From positions 1 through 12,230 of the forward strand of contig JAICUS010000126.1 of NCBI GenBank assembly GCA_025935735.1: a stretch of 12,230 nucleotides of DNA, read 5' to 3'. This document shows positions 1-6,949 of the stretch, in pieces (positions within the stretch are counted from its first letter, which is position 1; each line of letters opens with the position of its first letter). This DNA is from Solirubrobacteraceae bacterium (GTDB taxonomy: Bacteria; Actinomycetota; Thermoleophilia; Solirubrobacterales; Solirubrobacteraceae). Below the pieces are notes generated by a model, which saw only the letters and a program-made list of their open reading frames with translations, was not told where the DNA came from and did not search any database. Made by a program: the position numbers and the translations under genes.

Positions 1-412
<412 letters not shown>

Positions 413-416
<4 letters not shown>

Positions 417-1039
417 TGGTAGTACCTCGACGCGGCCGGGCGCTTGGCGAGCTGCTTGTCCTCCAGCACGGGCCGGCCGGCCTTGACGTCCTCGGCGAGC
501 CGCCGGCAGTCCTCCTTGGTGAGCGGCCCGACGTAGACGCCGTCCACCGAGGCCATCGGCGCGATCTCGCAGGCGCCCAGGCACTCGAACGCGCGCACGT
601 TGAACTGCGGATCCTCGCCGGTCACCGCCTGCATCTCGGCGTAGATCTCGTCCGCGCCGCACAGCGAGCAGGAGATGTTCGTGCACACGTAGACGTCCGT
701 GGCGCCCTTGGGCCGCAGCTCGAACATGTCGTAGAAGCTCGCCACCGAGATCAGGTAGGCGGGCGTCAGCCGCATCACGCAGGCGCACTGCTCCAGCGCG
801 GTGGGGCTCAGCCAGTCGTGCTCGCGCTGGACGACCTTCATCGCCGGGATCGCCGCCGAGCGGACGTCGGGGTACTTCGCCATCAGGTCCTCGATCGCCG
901 TGCGCACGTGCGCCGGCACCGGCGTCGTGGCCGGGTCGGGGACGAGCGACGGGTCCTTGGACAGGTCGGCCGCCTCGTCCCAGCCGGGGACGCGCGAGCC
1001 GTGCGCGTAGCGCTTGACCAGCGACGGATCGATGCTCAT
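413..1039 (-). CDS. nuoE: NADH-quinone oxidoreductase subunit E (NuoE), [2Fe-2S] protein
   Basis: NuoE is the 24 kDa thioredoxin-like complex I subunit that holds the N1a [2Fe-2S] cluster next to NuoF in the peripheral arm. The 208-residue product has all four cluster cysteines: C119 and C124 in CTNISC, then C153 and C157 in CLGAC. The upstream helical part (residues about 44-115) includes LTPAYLISVASFYDMF, typical of the family. The protein is longer than E. coli NuoE (166 aa), with about 38 extra residues at the N-terminus and a C-terminal tail rich in K, R and P. The start ATG at 1039-1037 overlaps the nuoD stop as ATGA, indicating translational coupling. The frame is open further upstream, but that part is antisense-style low-complexity sequence lying inside nuoD. 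Confidence 0.97.
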
Positions 1040-2259
1040 CGGTCGATCCCTCCCAGGATCGGGTCGAGCATGGCCAGCGCGGCGATCAGGTCGGCGATGT
1101 AGAGGTCCTGGACCATCGGCTTGAACGCCTGCAGGTTGACGAAGCTCGGGTCGCGCATGTGCACGCGGGCGGGCTTGGAGGAGCCGTCGGAGCGCACGAA
1201 GCAGCCGAGCTCGCCGCGCGGCGACTCGATCGGGTAGTAGGCCTCCCCCGGCGGTACCCGGAAGCCCTCGGTCACCAGCTTGAAGTGGTGGATGAGCGCC
1301 TCCATCGAGGTGGCCAGCTCGTGCCGGGGCGGCAGCGCGTACTTGCGGTTGTCCGTGATGTAGGCGCCCTCGGGCAGCCCGTCCAGCGCCTGGTCGATGA
1401 TCCGGCAGGACTCGATCATCTCGGCCATGCGCACGCGGTAGCGGTCGTAGTTGTCGCCCACCGTGCCGACCGGGATCTTGAAGTCGAACTGCTCGTAGCC
1501 GCAGTAGGGCGTGGCCTTGCGCAGGTCCCACGGGTTTCCGGCCGCGCGCAGCAGCGGCCCGGTGACGCCGAGGTCGAGCAGGGTCTGCTCGTCCACCGCG
1601 GCCACGCCGCGCAGGCGCTCGAGCACGATCTGGTTGCGGTCGATCAGCTCCTCGAACTGGCCGATGCGCGCCGGGAACTGCTTGGTGAACGCCCGGCACT
1701 TGGCCTCGAAGCCCTCCGGGATGTCCTCGGCGACGCCGCCGACCTGGAAGTAGCGCGGGTGCATGCGCTGCCCGGAGGACATCTCGAACAGGTCGAGGAT
1801 GAGGTCGCGGTCGCGCCAGCCGTACCAGAACACCGACATCGCGCCCAGGTCCAGCCCGCCGGTGGCCAGCCAGAGCAGGTGCGAGGCGATCCGGTTGAGC
1901 TCCATGTGGATGACCCGCAGGTACTGCGCGCGCGGCGGCACGTCGAGGTCCAGCAGCGTCTCCACGGCGCCGCAGAAGGCCATCGCGTTGAAGTAGTAGG
2001 ACAGGTAGTCCATCCGCTCCACGAGCGGGATGACCTTCCAGTAGGCCTTGTCCTCGCAGTTCTTCTCGATGCCGGTGTGCACGTAGCCGATCACCGGCTT
2101 GATGTCGCGCACCACCTCGCCCTCGAGCGTGGTGATCAGCCGCAGCACGCCGTGGGTGGCCGGGTGGTGCGGGCCGAGGTTGAGGGTCAGCAGCTCCTCG
2201 TGCTCGGGGTGGGGGATGTGGTCGAGCTCGACCGAGGACTCCATCTCCCGGTAGGTCAT
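1036..2259 (-). CDS. nuoD: NADH-quinone oxidoreductase subunit D (NuoD), 49 kDa subunit
   Basis: NuoD forms the quinone-binding cavity of complex I together with NuoB. With the start used here it is 407 aa, close to family size. Signatures are NLGPHHPATHGVLRL near the N-terminus, GYVHTGIEK, RMDYLS and the C-terminal DPILGGIDR. H36 (in ATHG) and Y85 (in MDY) are 49 residues apart, the same spacing as the quinone-headgroup His and Tyr in bovine and Thermus complex I. The start is uncertain. ATG 2259 and ATG 2244 both lack a good ribosome site. A GTG at 2358-2356 overlaps the nuoC stop as GTGA, matching the coupling used elsewhere in the operon. It is in frame and would add 33 residues that translate two palindromic repeats (see findings). 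Function is certain; the N-terminus is not. Confidence 0.95.
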   Translation of the reverse strand: MTYREMESSVELDHIPHPEHEELLTLNLGPHHPATHGVLRLITTLEGEVVRDIKPVIGYVHTGIEKNCEDKAYWKVIPLVERMDYLSYYFNAMAFCGAVETLLDLDVPPRAQYLRVIHMELNRIASHLLWLATGGLDLGAMSVFWYGWRDRDLILDLFEMSSGQRMHPRYFQVGGVAEDIPEGFEAKCRAFTKQFPARIGQFEELIDRNQIVLERLRGVAAVDEQTLLDLGVTGPLLRAAGNPWDLRKATPYCGYEQFDFKIPVGTVGDNYDRYRVRMAEMIESCRIIDQALDGLPEGAYITDNRKYALPPRHELATSMEALIHHFKLVTEGFRVPPGEAYYPIESPRGELGCFVRSDGSSKPARVHMRDPSFVNLQAFKPMVQDLYIADLIAALAMLDPILGGIDR

Positions 2260-2312
2260 GCCGGGAATGGCGGAGGGCGCGCCCGGGGTCTGACCCCGGC
2301 CCTCGCCGGCAT
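2258..2312. repeat. Nested imperfect palindrome around first nuoC/nuoD repeat copy
   Basis: Outer arms ATGCCGG (2258-2264) and CCGGCAT (2306-2312), and middle arms GAGGG (2273-2277) and CCCTC (2300-2304), enclose the perfect inner palindrome at 2283-2299. The whole could fold into one bulged hairpin. It includes the candidate nuoD ATG at 2259-2257. Confidence 0.5.
2285..2297. repeat. GGGGTCWGACCCC palindromic repeat, copy 1
   Basis: GGGGTCTGACCCC, extended to CCGG...CCGG as a 17-base palindrome at 2283-2299 with only the central base unpaired. It lies between nuoC and nuoD. The same 13-mer recurs 45 bp away and twice near 6.9 kb. Confidence 0.85.
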
Positions 2313-2329
2313 CGCGCACTGCAGTCGCC

Positions 2330-2342
2330 GGGGTCTGACCCC
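2330..2342. repeat. GGGGTCWGACCCC palindromic repeat, copy 2
   Basis: Same 13-mer and same orientation of the central base as copy 1, start to start 45 bp (15 codons) apart. If the upstream GTG at 2358 is the nuoD start, both copies are read in the same frame and encode Gly-Gln-Thr-Pro. Confidence 0.85.
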
Positions 2343-2354
2343 CTCGTCCCTCGC

Positions 2355-2864
2355 TCACTGCCACCACCCCGGGAGATGCGGCTCGTTGTGGGTGAACAGG
2401 ACCGCCTCGCCGCCCATCGGGAAGTCCCGGCGCTGCGGGTGGCCCTCGTAGTCCTCGGGCATCAGGATGCGGCGCAGGTCGGGGTGCTCGTCGAAGATCA
2501 CGCCGAACATGTCGAAGACCTCGCGCTCCTGGTGGTCGGCGGTCGGCCACCGCGGCGTGACCGACGGGACGTGCGGCGCGTCGAGCGGCACGCGGAGCTT
2601 GACCGTCAGGCGGTCGACCTCCTTCATGTCCAGCAGCTCGTAGTGCACGCCGAGCCGCGGCTCGTGCGGGAAGTAGTCGACGCCGTGGACGCTGGCCAGG
2701 AACGTGAACCCCTGCCCGCGCAGGTGCTCGAGCACCTCGCCGATGGCCGGCGGGGCGACGCTGAGCGCCGCCTTGCCGCGGAAGTGCTCGGTGTCGAGGA
2801 CGGAGTCGGCGTGGGCCTCGCGCAGCTCTTGCGCCAGCAGCTCCAGGCCGGTGGCGTCAGGCAC
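2355..2864 (-). CDS. nuoC: NADH-quinone oxidoreductase subunit C (NuoC), 30 kDa subunit
   Basis: NuoC is a peripheral-arm subunit without cofactors that packs against NuoD and NuoB. The 169-residue product carries the 30 kDa subunit signature at residues 113-149: [10 protein letters not shown], then [21 protein letters not shown]. It is a stand-alone NuoC, not the NuoCD fusion of E. coli. The GTG start at 2864-2862 overlaps the nuoB stop by 8 bp (GTGCCTGA). The tail after the signature is short and tryptophan-containing (PGWWQ). The gene is followed by the repeat-bearing 95 bp that separates its stop from the first ATG of nuoD. Confidence 0.96.
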   Translation of the reverse strand: MPDATGLELLAQELREAHADSVLDTEHFRGKAALSVAPPAIGEVLEHLRGQGFTFLASVHGVDYFPHEPRLGVHYELLDMKEVDRLTVKLRVPLDAPHVPSVTPRWPTADHQEREVFDMFGVIFDEHPDLRRILMPEDYEGHPQRRDFPMGGEAVLFTHNEPHLPGWWQ

Positions 2865-3549
2865 TCGGCCCCATCCTGCCGGACGCGCCCGTGACGTTGT
2901 CGGCGTGCTGGCTCGCGGCGTCGGCGGCCAGCTGGGACTCCACGAACTCCTCGGTGCCGCGCCCGCCGTAGCGCGAGCGCCAGCCCTGGTCGGGCTTGGC
3001 CAGCACCATCGCGCGCAGCTTGAGGATCCCGTAGACGAGCGCCTCCGGGCGCGGTGGGCAGCCGGGGACGTGCATGTCGACCGGCATGAACTTGTCCGCG
3101 GCCACCAGCGCGTAGTTGTTGAACACGCCGGTGGAGGAGCTGCAGGCGCCCATGGCGATCGCCCACTTGGGCTCGAGCATCTGGTCGTAGATGCGGCGGA
3201 CGACCGGGGCCATCTTGATCGAGATGCGGCCGCTGATGATGAGCAGGTCGGCCTGGCGCGGGGAGGCGCGGAACGCCTCGAAGCCGAAGCGCGCGATGTC
3301 CATGCGCGCGTTGACCGCGGCCATCATCTCGATCGCGCAGCAGGCGAGGCCGAACGTGGCGGGCATGAACGCGTTGCCGCGAGCCCAGTTGGCCGCCTTG
3401 TCGAGCGTCGTGGTCCACACGCGCTCCTCGACGTACTGGTCGAGCTCCGGGCCCTCCAGCTCGCCGCGGAGCATGCGCTGCGCGGTCAGCTGACGGGAGC
3501 GGAAGTCGCCCCCCGAGCCGTTGCCCAGCCGCCGGCGGGTCACCTCCAT
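2857..3549 (-). CDS. nuoB: NADH-quinone oxidoreductase subunit B (NuoB), N2 [4Fe-4S] protein
   Basis: NuoB carries cluster N2, the last Fe-S centre before quinone. From ATG 3549 the product is 230 aa. The ligands are visible: the adjacent pair C70-C71 in [11 protein letters not shown]136 in GACSSSTG and C164 in [10 protein letters not shown]. The spacing C71 to C136 is 65, as in E. coli. C136 to C164 is 28, one less than the 29 in E. coli, because the loop reads YALVAADKF where the usual form has one more residue. A C-terminal extension after GRGTEEF (about residues 203-230) is polar and low in conservation. Start choice: ATG 3549 overlaps nuoA by 10 bp; GTG 3543-3541 would give a 4 bp GTGA overlap and is equally plausible. 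Confidence 0.96.
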   Translation of the reverse strand: MEVTRRRLGNGSGGDFRSRQLTAQRMLRGELEGPELDQYVEERVWTTTLDKAANWARGNAFMPATFGLACCAIEMMAAVNARMDIARFGFEAFRASPRQADLLIISGRISIKMAPVVRRIYDQMLEPKWAIAMGACSSSTGVFNNYALVAADKFMPVDMHVPGCPPRPEALVYGILKLRAMVLAKPDQGWRSRYGGRGTEEFVESQLAADAASQHADNVTGASGRMGPSA

Positions 3550-3902
3550 TCGAGGGCCCCCCGCCGCCAGACGTAGACGAACGCCACCATCAGCAGCACG
3601 ATGAAGACGATCGTCTCCCAAAGGGCGAAGGCGCCAAACGCCTTCAGCTGGATCGCCACGGGGAACAGGAAGATCGTCTCGATGTCGAAGAGGATGAACA
3701 GCATCGCCACCAGGTAGAAGGAGATGCCGAAGCGCATCGTCTTCTTGACCTCTGACGGCAGCCCGCTCTCGTAGGGCTCCTCGGTCGAGCGCCGGCGGTG
3801 GCGCGGCTTGGGGCCGAGCAGCGAATTGGCTGTGGCGAAGATGCCCCCGAGGACGGCCCCGAGGACCACGAACACGATCGCCGGCAGGTAATCGCGGATC
3901 AC
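3540..3902 (-). CDS. nuoA: NADH-quinone oxidoreductase subunit A (NuoA)
   Basis: NuoA is a small membrane subunit at the junction of the peripheral and membrane arms. The 120-residue product has three predicted membrane helices (about 7-27, 60-81 and 92-111). The first loop holds YESG (44-47), and [12 protein letters not shown] (72-83) is the strongest family signature, with its Asp and Glu next to the quinone tunnel. The loop between helix 1 and YESG is basic (PKPRHRRRS). The start is GTG at 3902-3900. It is the first gene of the nuo operon here, preceded by 54 bp of relatively AT-rich sequence that probably holds the operon promoter or leader. Confidence 0.96.
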   Translation of the reverse strand: MIRDYLPAIVFVVLGAVLGGIFATANSLLGPKPRHRRRSTEEPYESGLPSEVKKTMRFGISFYLVAMLFILFDIETIFLFPVAIQLKAFGAFALWETIVFIVLLMVAFVYVWRRGALEWR

Positions 3903-3956
3903 CGTCCCGGTGTTTTAGCACCTTGTGCGCGCTTGTTACTTAGTGCTGAATGACAC
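3903..3956 (-). promoter_or_regulatory. Probable nuo operon promoter/leader region
   Basis: This 54 bp gap between the unknown membrane protein and nuoA is clearly more AT-rich than its surroundings. Read on the minus strand it holds two loose -10-like hexamers, TAAGTA and TAAAAC, neither with a convincing -35. A short inverted repeat, GGTG at 3909-3912 and CACC at 3919-3922, lies just upstream of the GTG start. The location fits a promoter for the nuo operon, but read-through from the upstream three-gene unit is also possible. Confidence 0.3.
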
Positions 3957-4397
3957 CTAAAGCCAGCCTTGGGCTCGCAGGGCCAGCAAGGTGACCACCA
4001 GCGCGGACGCCGCCATCGTGCCGGTCTCGCGCCTGACGATCAGCGCGACGAGCGCGTGCTGCTCGTCCTTGGGCAGCCTCGCGACGGCCTTGGAGTCCTC
4101 CAGCTCGTGGCGCTCCAGCACCTGCGAGGCGGCCAGCAGCCGCAGCTGCTCGGCCAGGAAGGCGACGGCGATCGGCACCAGGCCGTAGATGAGGTGCAGG
4201 CGGGGGAGGTCCTTGCCGTCGAGCACCAGCGCCGCGCCGGTCACGGCCTCGATGAGGATGAGCGCCTGACCGGCGCGCAGCAGCGGCCAGAAGCCGGGCA
4301 CCTTGCGGTGCGTCAGCCAGGCGATGCCGCCGAGGACGCCGGCGACGGCGTTGACGAAGATCGTGATGGCGCCGAAGGTCTGATGGAAGGAGCTCAC
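3957..4397 (-). CDS. Four-helix integral membrane protein of unknown function
   Basis: I do not recognise this 146-residue protein. It has four predicted membrane segments (about 9-28, 37-59, 67-90 and 126-145). A charged cytoplasmic-type loop between segments 3 and 4 (residues about 95-125) is rich in E, D, R and K. Conserved-looking features are EAVTG in segment 2 and LHLIYGLVP leading into segment 3. The GTG start at 4397-4395 overlaps the stop of the flavin reductase gene as GTGA, so the two are translationally coupled. It is the last of three overlapping genes placed just before nuoA, so a respiratory or quinone-related role is conceivable. That is inference from position only; no cofactor ligands are apparent. 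Confidence 0.85.
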   Translation of the reverse strand: MSSFHQTFGAITIFVNAVAGVLGGIAWLTHRKVPGFWPLLRAGQALILIEAVTGAALVLDGKDLPRLHLIYGLVPIAVAFLAEQLRLLAASQVLERHELEDSKAVARLPKDEQHALVALIVRRETGTMAASALVVTLLALRAQGWL

Positions 4398-4864
4398 CGG
4401 TAGACCCCGCGATACCAGAGCAGCGGCTCGGCCTCGCCGGCGAACTCCGCCGCGGTGACCGCGCCGATGCCGATCGTGTGGTCGCCGCCGGGCACGAGGC
4501 GCTCGAGCGTGCAGCCCACCCAGGCCAGCACGCCCTCGATCACCGGGACGCCGTCGCGGACGGCGTGCTCGACCCCGGCGAACTTCGCCGCCTCGGGCGC
4601 CTTGGAGGCGAACAGGCGGGCCAGGTCCTGCTGCCCGGCGGCCAGCACGTTGACGCCGAAGCGCCCGGTCGCGCGCACGACCGGCAGCGTGCGGGCCTCG
4701 TTGTCGAAGCAGACCAGCAGCAGCAGCGGCTCCAGCGACAGGCTGCAGACCGCGTTGGCGGTCAAGCCCACGGGGCCGTCCGGGCCGCTGGCGGTCACCA
4801 CGGTGACCCCGGTGGCGAAGTGGCCCATGACCGTGCGGAAGTGGGCGGGCGCGACCTCGTGCAT
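4394..4864 (-). CDS. Flavin reductase-like, FMN-binding split-barrel protein
   Basis: This 156-residue protein matches the flavin reductase family (HpaC/NtaB type), small dimeric enzymes that reduce free FMN or FAD with NAD(P)H, often for a partner monooxygenase. Recognisable elements in order are HFATGVTVVTA (about 15-25), PVGLTANAVCSLSLEP (31-46), where flavin phosphate and ring contacts are expected, GRFGVNVL, DHTIGIGAV near the C-terminus and the terminal LLWYRGVYR, close to the LLYYRGRYR of the family. No monooxygenase gene is nearby, so the partner is unknown. The ATG start at 4864 shares one base with the stop of the upstream lipoprotein gene (TGATG), and its own stop overlaps the next start as GTGA. 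Confidence 0.9.
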   Translation of the reverse strand: MHEVAPAHFRTVMGHFATGVTVVTASGPDGPVGLTANAVCSLSLEPLLLLVCFDNEARTLPVVRATGRFGVNVLAAGQQDLARLFASKAPEAAKFAGVEHAVRDGVPVIEGVLAWVGCTLERLVPGGDHTIGIGAVTAAEFAGEAEPLLWYRGVYR

Positions 4865-5226
4865 CAGCGCACCACCAGCGTCCCGCGCATCCCGAGCTCC
4901 TCGTAGTTGGCGATCGCGTCGAACATGGTGTAGCGGCCGCGGCGCAGGTGGAAGCTGCGGGTGCGGCGCGCGCCGGGGGCGATCGACAGGAACGACAGCA
5001 CGACCTTGTCGTTGGCCCGGATGCGCAGCGTGTGGCCGAGCCGCCCGTGGTTGACCACGGTGAGCGTCAGCCGGCCTCCGGGGGCGCTGAGGGTCTGCGG
5101 GCGGATGAGGTATTCGTCGAGCGTCACGGTCAGCGCGTGGCTGCTCGCCCGGGTGGTCGCGCCCTCGCTCAGGCAGCCGGGCAGGGCGATGAGGAGCGCG
5201 AGCAGGGGCAGCGTGCGGCGTCGCAT
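4864..5226 (-). CDS. Cupredoxin-like lipoprotein with incomplete copper site
   Basis: This is a 120-residue exported lipoprotein. It has a basic N-terminus (MRRR), a hydrophobic stretch and a lipobox LPGC with the lipidated cysteine at residue 18. Residues about 30-120 look like a cupredoxin beta-sandwich: LTVTLDEYLIRPQTLSAPGGRLTL, VVNHGRLGHTLRI, then GRYTMFD and GMRGTLVV. In copper-binding relatives the ligands are His, Cys, His and Met. Here H65 and M113 remain, but the positions 10 and 5 residues before the Met, where Cys and His are expected, are D103 and Y108. It may therefore bind copper weakly, bind another metal, or serve a structural role. On the minus strand GGGGA precedes the ATG at 5226 by 3 bases. 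It heads the three-gene overlapping unit and is divergent from a cytochrome c lipoprotein. Confidence 0.85.
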   Translation of the reverse strand: MRRRTLPLLALLIALPGCLSEGATTRASSHALTVTLDEYLIRPQTLSAPGGRLTLTVVNHGRLGHTLRIRANDKVVLSFLSIAPGARRTRSFHLRRGRYTMFDAIANYEELGMRGTLVVR

Positions 5227-5234
5227 CGGTCCCC

Positions 5235-5240
5235 TATGCT
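5235..5240 (+). promoter_or_regulatory. Candidate -10 element for cytochrome c / serS unit
   Basis: TATGCT lies in the 24 bp between two divergent starts and ends 10 bp before the cytochrome ATG at 5251. This would give a transcript with almost no leader. No clear -35 was found, and any -35 would fall inside the divergent lipoprotein gene. Confidence 0.3.
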
Positions 5241-5250
5241 GTCGCACCCG

Positions 5251-5676
5251 ATGACGAGGCCTCGCCGTCTGCTGCTCTCCGCCGCCGCGCTCACCGTCTT
5301 CGCGGGGGGCGTCGTGGCGTGCGGCGAGCAGGGGATCAACGTCTCGGCGCGGTACGAGCCCGCCGCCCAGCTGTTCAGCGAGCGCTGCGCCGGCTGCCAC
5401 ACGCTCAGCGCGGCCGGCACCCAGGGGTCGGCCACCAATGTCCGTACCCGCGAGTACAAGGACGGCCCGAACTTCGACCAGCGGATCGAGAAGAAGAACT
5501 GCGTCCTGTACGCGATCCGCAACGGTGGTTTCTCTTCCGGGCCGATGCCGCAGGACATCGCCACCGGCCCGGCGGCGCAGGAGCTCGCCGAGTTCGTCTC
5601 GCACTACGCCGGCACCAAGCGCAACGTCCCGGCCTCGCCGGGCGGCAGCGCGGTTCCGGACTGCCCCGCGGGGTAG
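5251..5676 (+). CDS. Monohaem c-type cytochrome lipoprotein
   Basis: This 141-residue exported electron carrier has a basic N-terminus (MTRPRR), a hydrophobic segment and a lipobox ending VVAC with C24 as the lipidation site. That would place it on the outer face of the cytoplasmic membrane. The haem c attachment motif is CAGCH at 46-50, and the probable distal axial ligand is M99 in SSGPMPQ, before a final helix (LAEFVSHYAG). Two further cysteines, C84 and C138, could form a disulfide. The fold resembles class I cytochrome c (cytochrome c6/cbb3-III type). The partner oxidase or reductase is unknown, though complex I genes lie nearby. The stop at 5674-5676 is 6 bp before serS, so the two are probably co-transcribed. 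Confidence 0.92.
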   Translation: MTRPRRLLLSAAALTVFAGGVVACGEQGINVSARYEPAAQLFSERCAGCHTLSAAGTQGSATNVRTREYKDGPNFDQRIEKKNCVLYAIRNGGFSSGPMPQDIATGPAAQELAEFVSHYAGTKRNVPASPGGSAVPDCPAG

Positions 5677-5682
5677 GCGCTC

Positions 5683-6921
5683 GTGCTCGACCTGCGGGCG
5701 ATCCTTCGCGATCCCGCGCCGGTCCGGGCGGCGCTGGCGCGGCGGCGCGACGGCTCCGAGGAGCGGCTGGACGCGGCGCTGGCGCTGTATGAGCGGCGCA
5801 ACGCGCTGCGGCCGGAGATGGAGGCGCTGCAGGCGCGGCGCAACGAGGCCTCGCGGGCGATCGGGGCGGCCAAGAAGGCGGGCGAGGACGCGAGCGCGGC
5901 GATCGCCGAGATGCAGGAGGTGGCCGGGCGGGTGCGCGCGCTGGAGGCCGAGGTGGCGGGCGTCGAGGAGGAGCTCTCCGCGCTCAACGGCTCGCTGCCC
6001 AACCCGCCCGATCCGTCCGCGGCGGACGCCGACGCGGTCCTGCGGTCCTGGGGCTCGGGGCGGGCGTCCGGCCGCGACCACCTCGAGCTGGCCGGCGGGC
6101 TGGTCGACATGGAGGCGGGCGCGAAGGTGGCGGGCTCGCGGTTCGCCTACTTGAAGGGCTCGCTGGTGCTGGTCGAGCTGGCGCTGGTGCGCTGGGCGAT
6201 GGAGGTCCTGCGCGGGCACGGGTTCGAGCCGGTCGTGCCGCCGGTGCTGGTGCGCGAGCAGGCGCTGTTCGGCACGGGCTACCTGCCCGACACCGAGCAG
6301 CAGATCTACCGGCTGGCCGACGACGAGCTGTACCTGTCGGGCACCTCCGAGGTGGCGCTGGCGTCGCTGCACGCCGGCGAGATCGTGGACGCCGTGCCCG
6401 TGCGCTACGCGGGCTTCTCGCCCTGCTTCCGGCGCGAGGCGGGCGCGGCGGGCAAGGACACGCGCGGGATCTTCCGCGTGCACCAGTTCGACAAGGTCGA
6501 GATGTTCTCGTTCGTGGCGCCCGCGGACTCGGTGGACGAGCACGAGCGGCTGCTGGCCATCGAGGAGGAGATCCTCCAGGCGCTGGAGATCCCCTACCGG
6601 GTGGTCAACATCGCGGTCGACGACCTCGGCGCCTCGGCGGTCAAGAAGTACGACTGCGAGGCCTGGCTGCCCTCTCAGGGCCGCTACCGCGAGCTGACCT
6701 CCACGTCGAACACCACCGACTTCCAGGCCCGCCGGCTCGACATCCGCTTCCGTTCTGACGGCGGCAGGCCCACCCACGTCCACACCCTCAACGGCACCGC
6801 GGTGGCCGTAGGACGGACGCTCATCGCCCTGCTCGAGAACCACCAGGACGAGGCCGGAGGCGTCGAAATCCCCGCAATCCTCAGGGATTGGGGCGCCCCA
6901 GCCACCCTCGCCACAACCTAA
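5683..6921 (+). CDS. serS: Seryl-tRNA synthetase
   Basis: SerS charges tRNA-Ser and is cytoplasmic and essential. The product is 412 aa, near the usual 420-430. Residues about 30-105 form the antiparallel coiled-coil tRNA arm, rich in A, E and R. The class II catalytic core follows: TSE at 221-223, motif 2 with FRREAG (249-254) and KDTRGIFRVHQFDKVEMF (258-275), and motif 3 NGTAVAVGR at 370-378. The start is GTG 5683, giving MLDLRAI, the typical SerS N-terminus; the 8-mer GGGTAGGC sits 4 bp upstream. The stop codon TAA (6919-6921) lies inside a palindromic repeat, and the last residues (GAPATLATT) are not a recognisable SerS ending, so the extreme C-terminus may have been altered by the repeat. 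Confidence 0.97.
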   Translation: MLDLRAILRDPAPVRAALARRRDGSEERLDAALALYERRNALRPEMEALQARRNEASRAIGAAKKAGEDASAAIAEMQEVAGRVRALEAEVAGVEEELSALNGSLPNPPDPSAADADAVLRSWGSGRASGRDHLELAGGLVDMEAGAKVAGSRFAYLKGSLVLVELALVRWAMEVLRGHGFEPVVPPVLVREQALFGTGYLPDTEQQIYRLADDELYLSGTSEVALASLHAGEIVDAVPVRYAGFSPCFRREAGAAGKDTRGIFRVHQFDKVEMFSFVAPADSVDEHERLLAIEEEILQALEIPYRVVNIAVDDLGASAVKKYDCEAWLPSQGRYRELTSTSNTTDFQARRLDIRFRSDGGRPTHVHTLNGTAVAVGRTLIALLENHQDEAGGVEIPAILRDWGAPATLATT

Positions 6922-6940
6922 AGGGGTCAGACCCCTCTAG
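6918..6940. repeat. GGGGTCWGACCCC palindromic repeat, copy 3, contains serS stop
   Basis: This 23-base imperfect palindrome begins CTAAAGGGGTC and ends ACCCCTCTAG. The core 13-mer is at 6923-6935 with central A. Its first TAA (6919-6921) is the serS stop codon. It is 21/23 identical to the reverse complement of copy 4. Confidence 0.85.
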
Positions 6941-6949
6941 CTTGCCTGG

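Noticed and set aside
2283..2342. Repeat pair as a minimal CRISPR array
   Set aside because: The units are 13-17 bp palindromes with only one spacer of about 32 bp, the second site has a 9-base gap between 23-bp units, and there are no cas genes.
1159..2451. 430-codon plus-strand open frame opposite nuoD
   Set aside because: NuoD on the other strand has clear family motifs over this whole stretch, and the antisense product has no recognisable domain.
3909..3922. GGTG/CACC hairpin before nuoA as an attenuator or riboswitch
   Set aside because: A 4-bp stem with a 6-base loop is too weak and common to claim as a regulatory RNA.
5671..5678. GGGTAGGC before serS as an independent promoter
   Set aside because: It overlaps the cytochrome stop codon and lies only 4 bp from the GTG, too close for a -10. 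Co-transcription with the cytochrome gene is simpler.
5227..6843. Very long minus-strand open frame opposite serS and the cytochrome gene, continuing into the lipoprotein gene
   Set aside because: It is the antisense of well-conserved SerS and cytochrome c. The product is low-complexity R/G/A/V/L sequence, and only the last 120 codons (from 5226) form a sensible lipoprotein.
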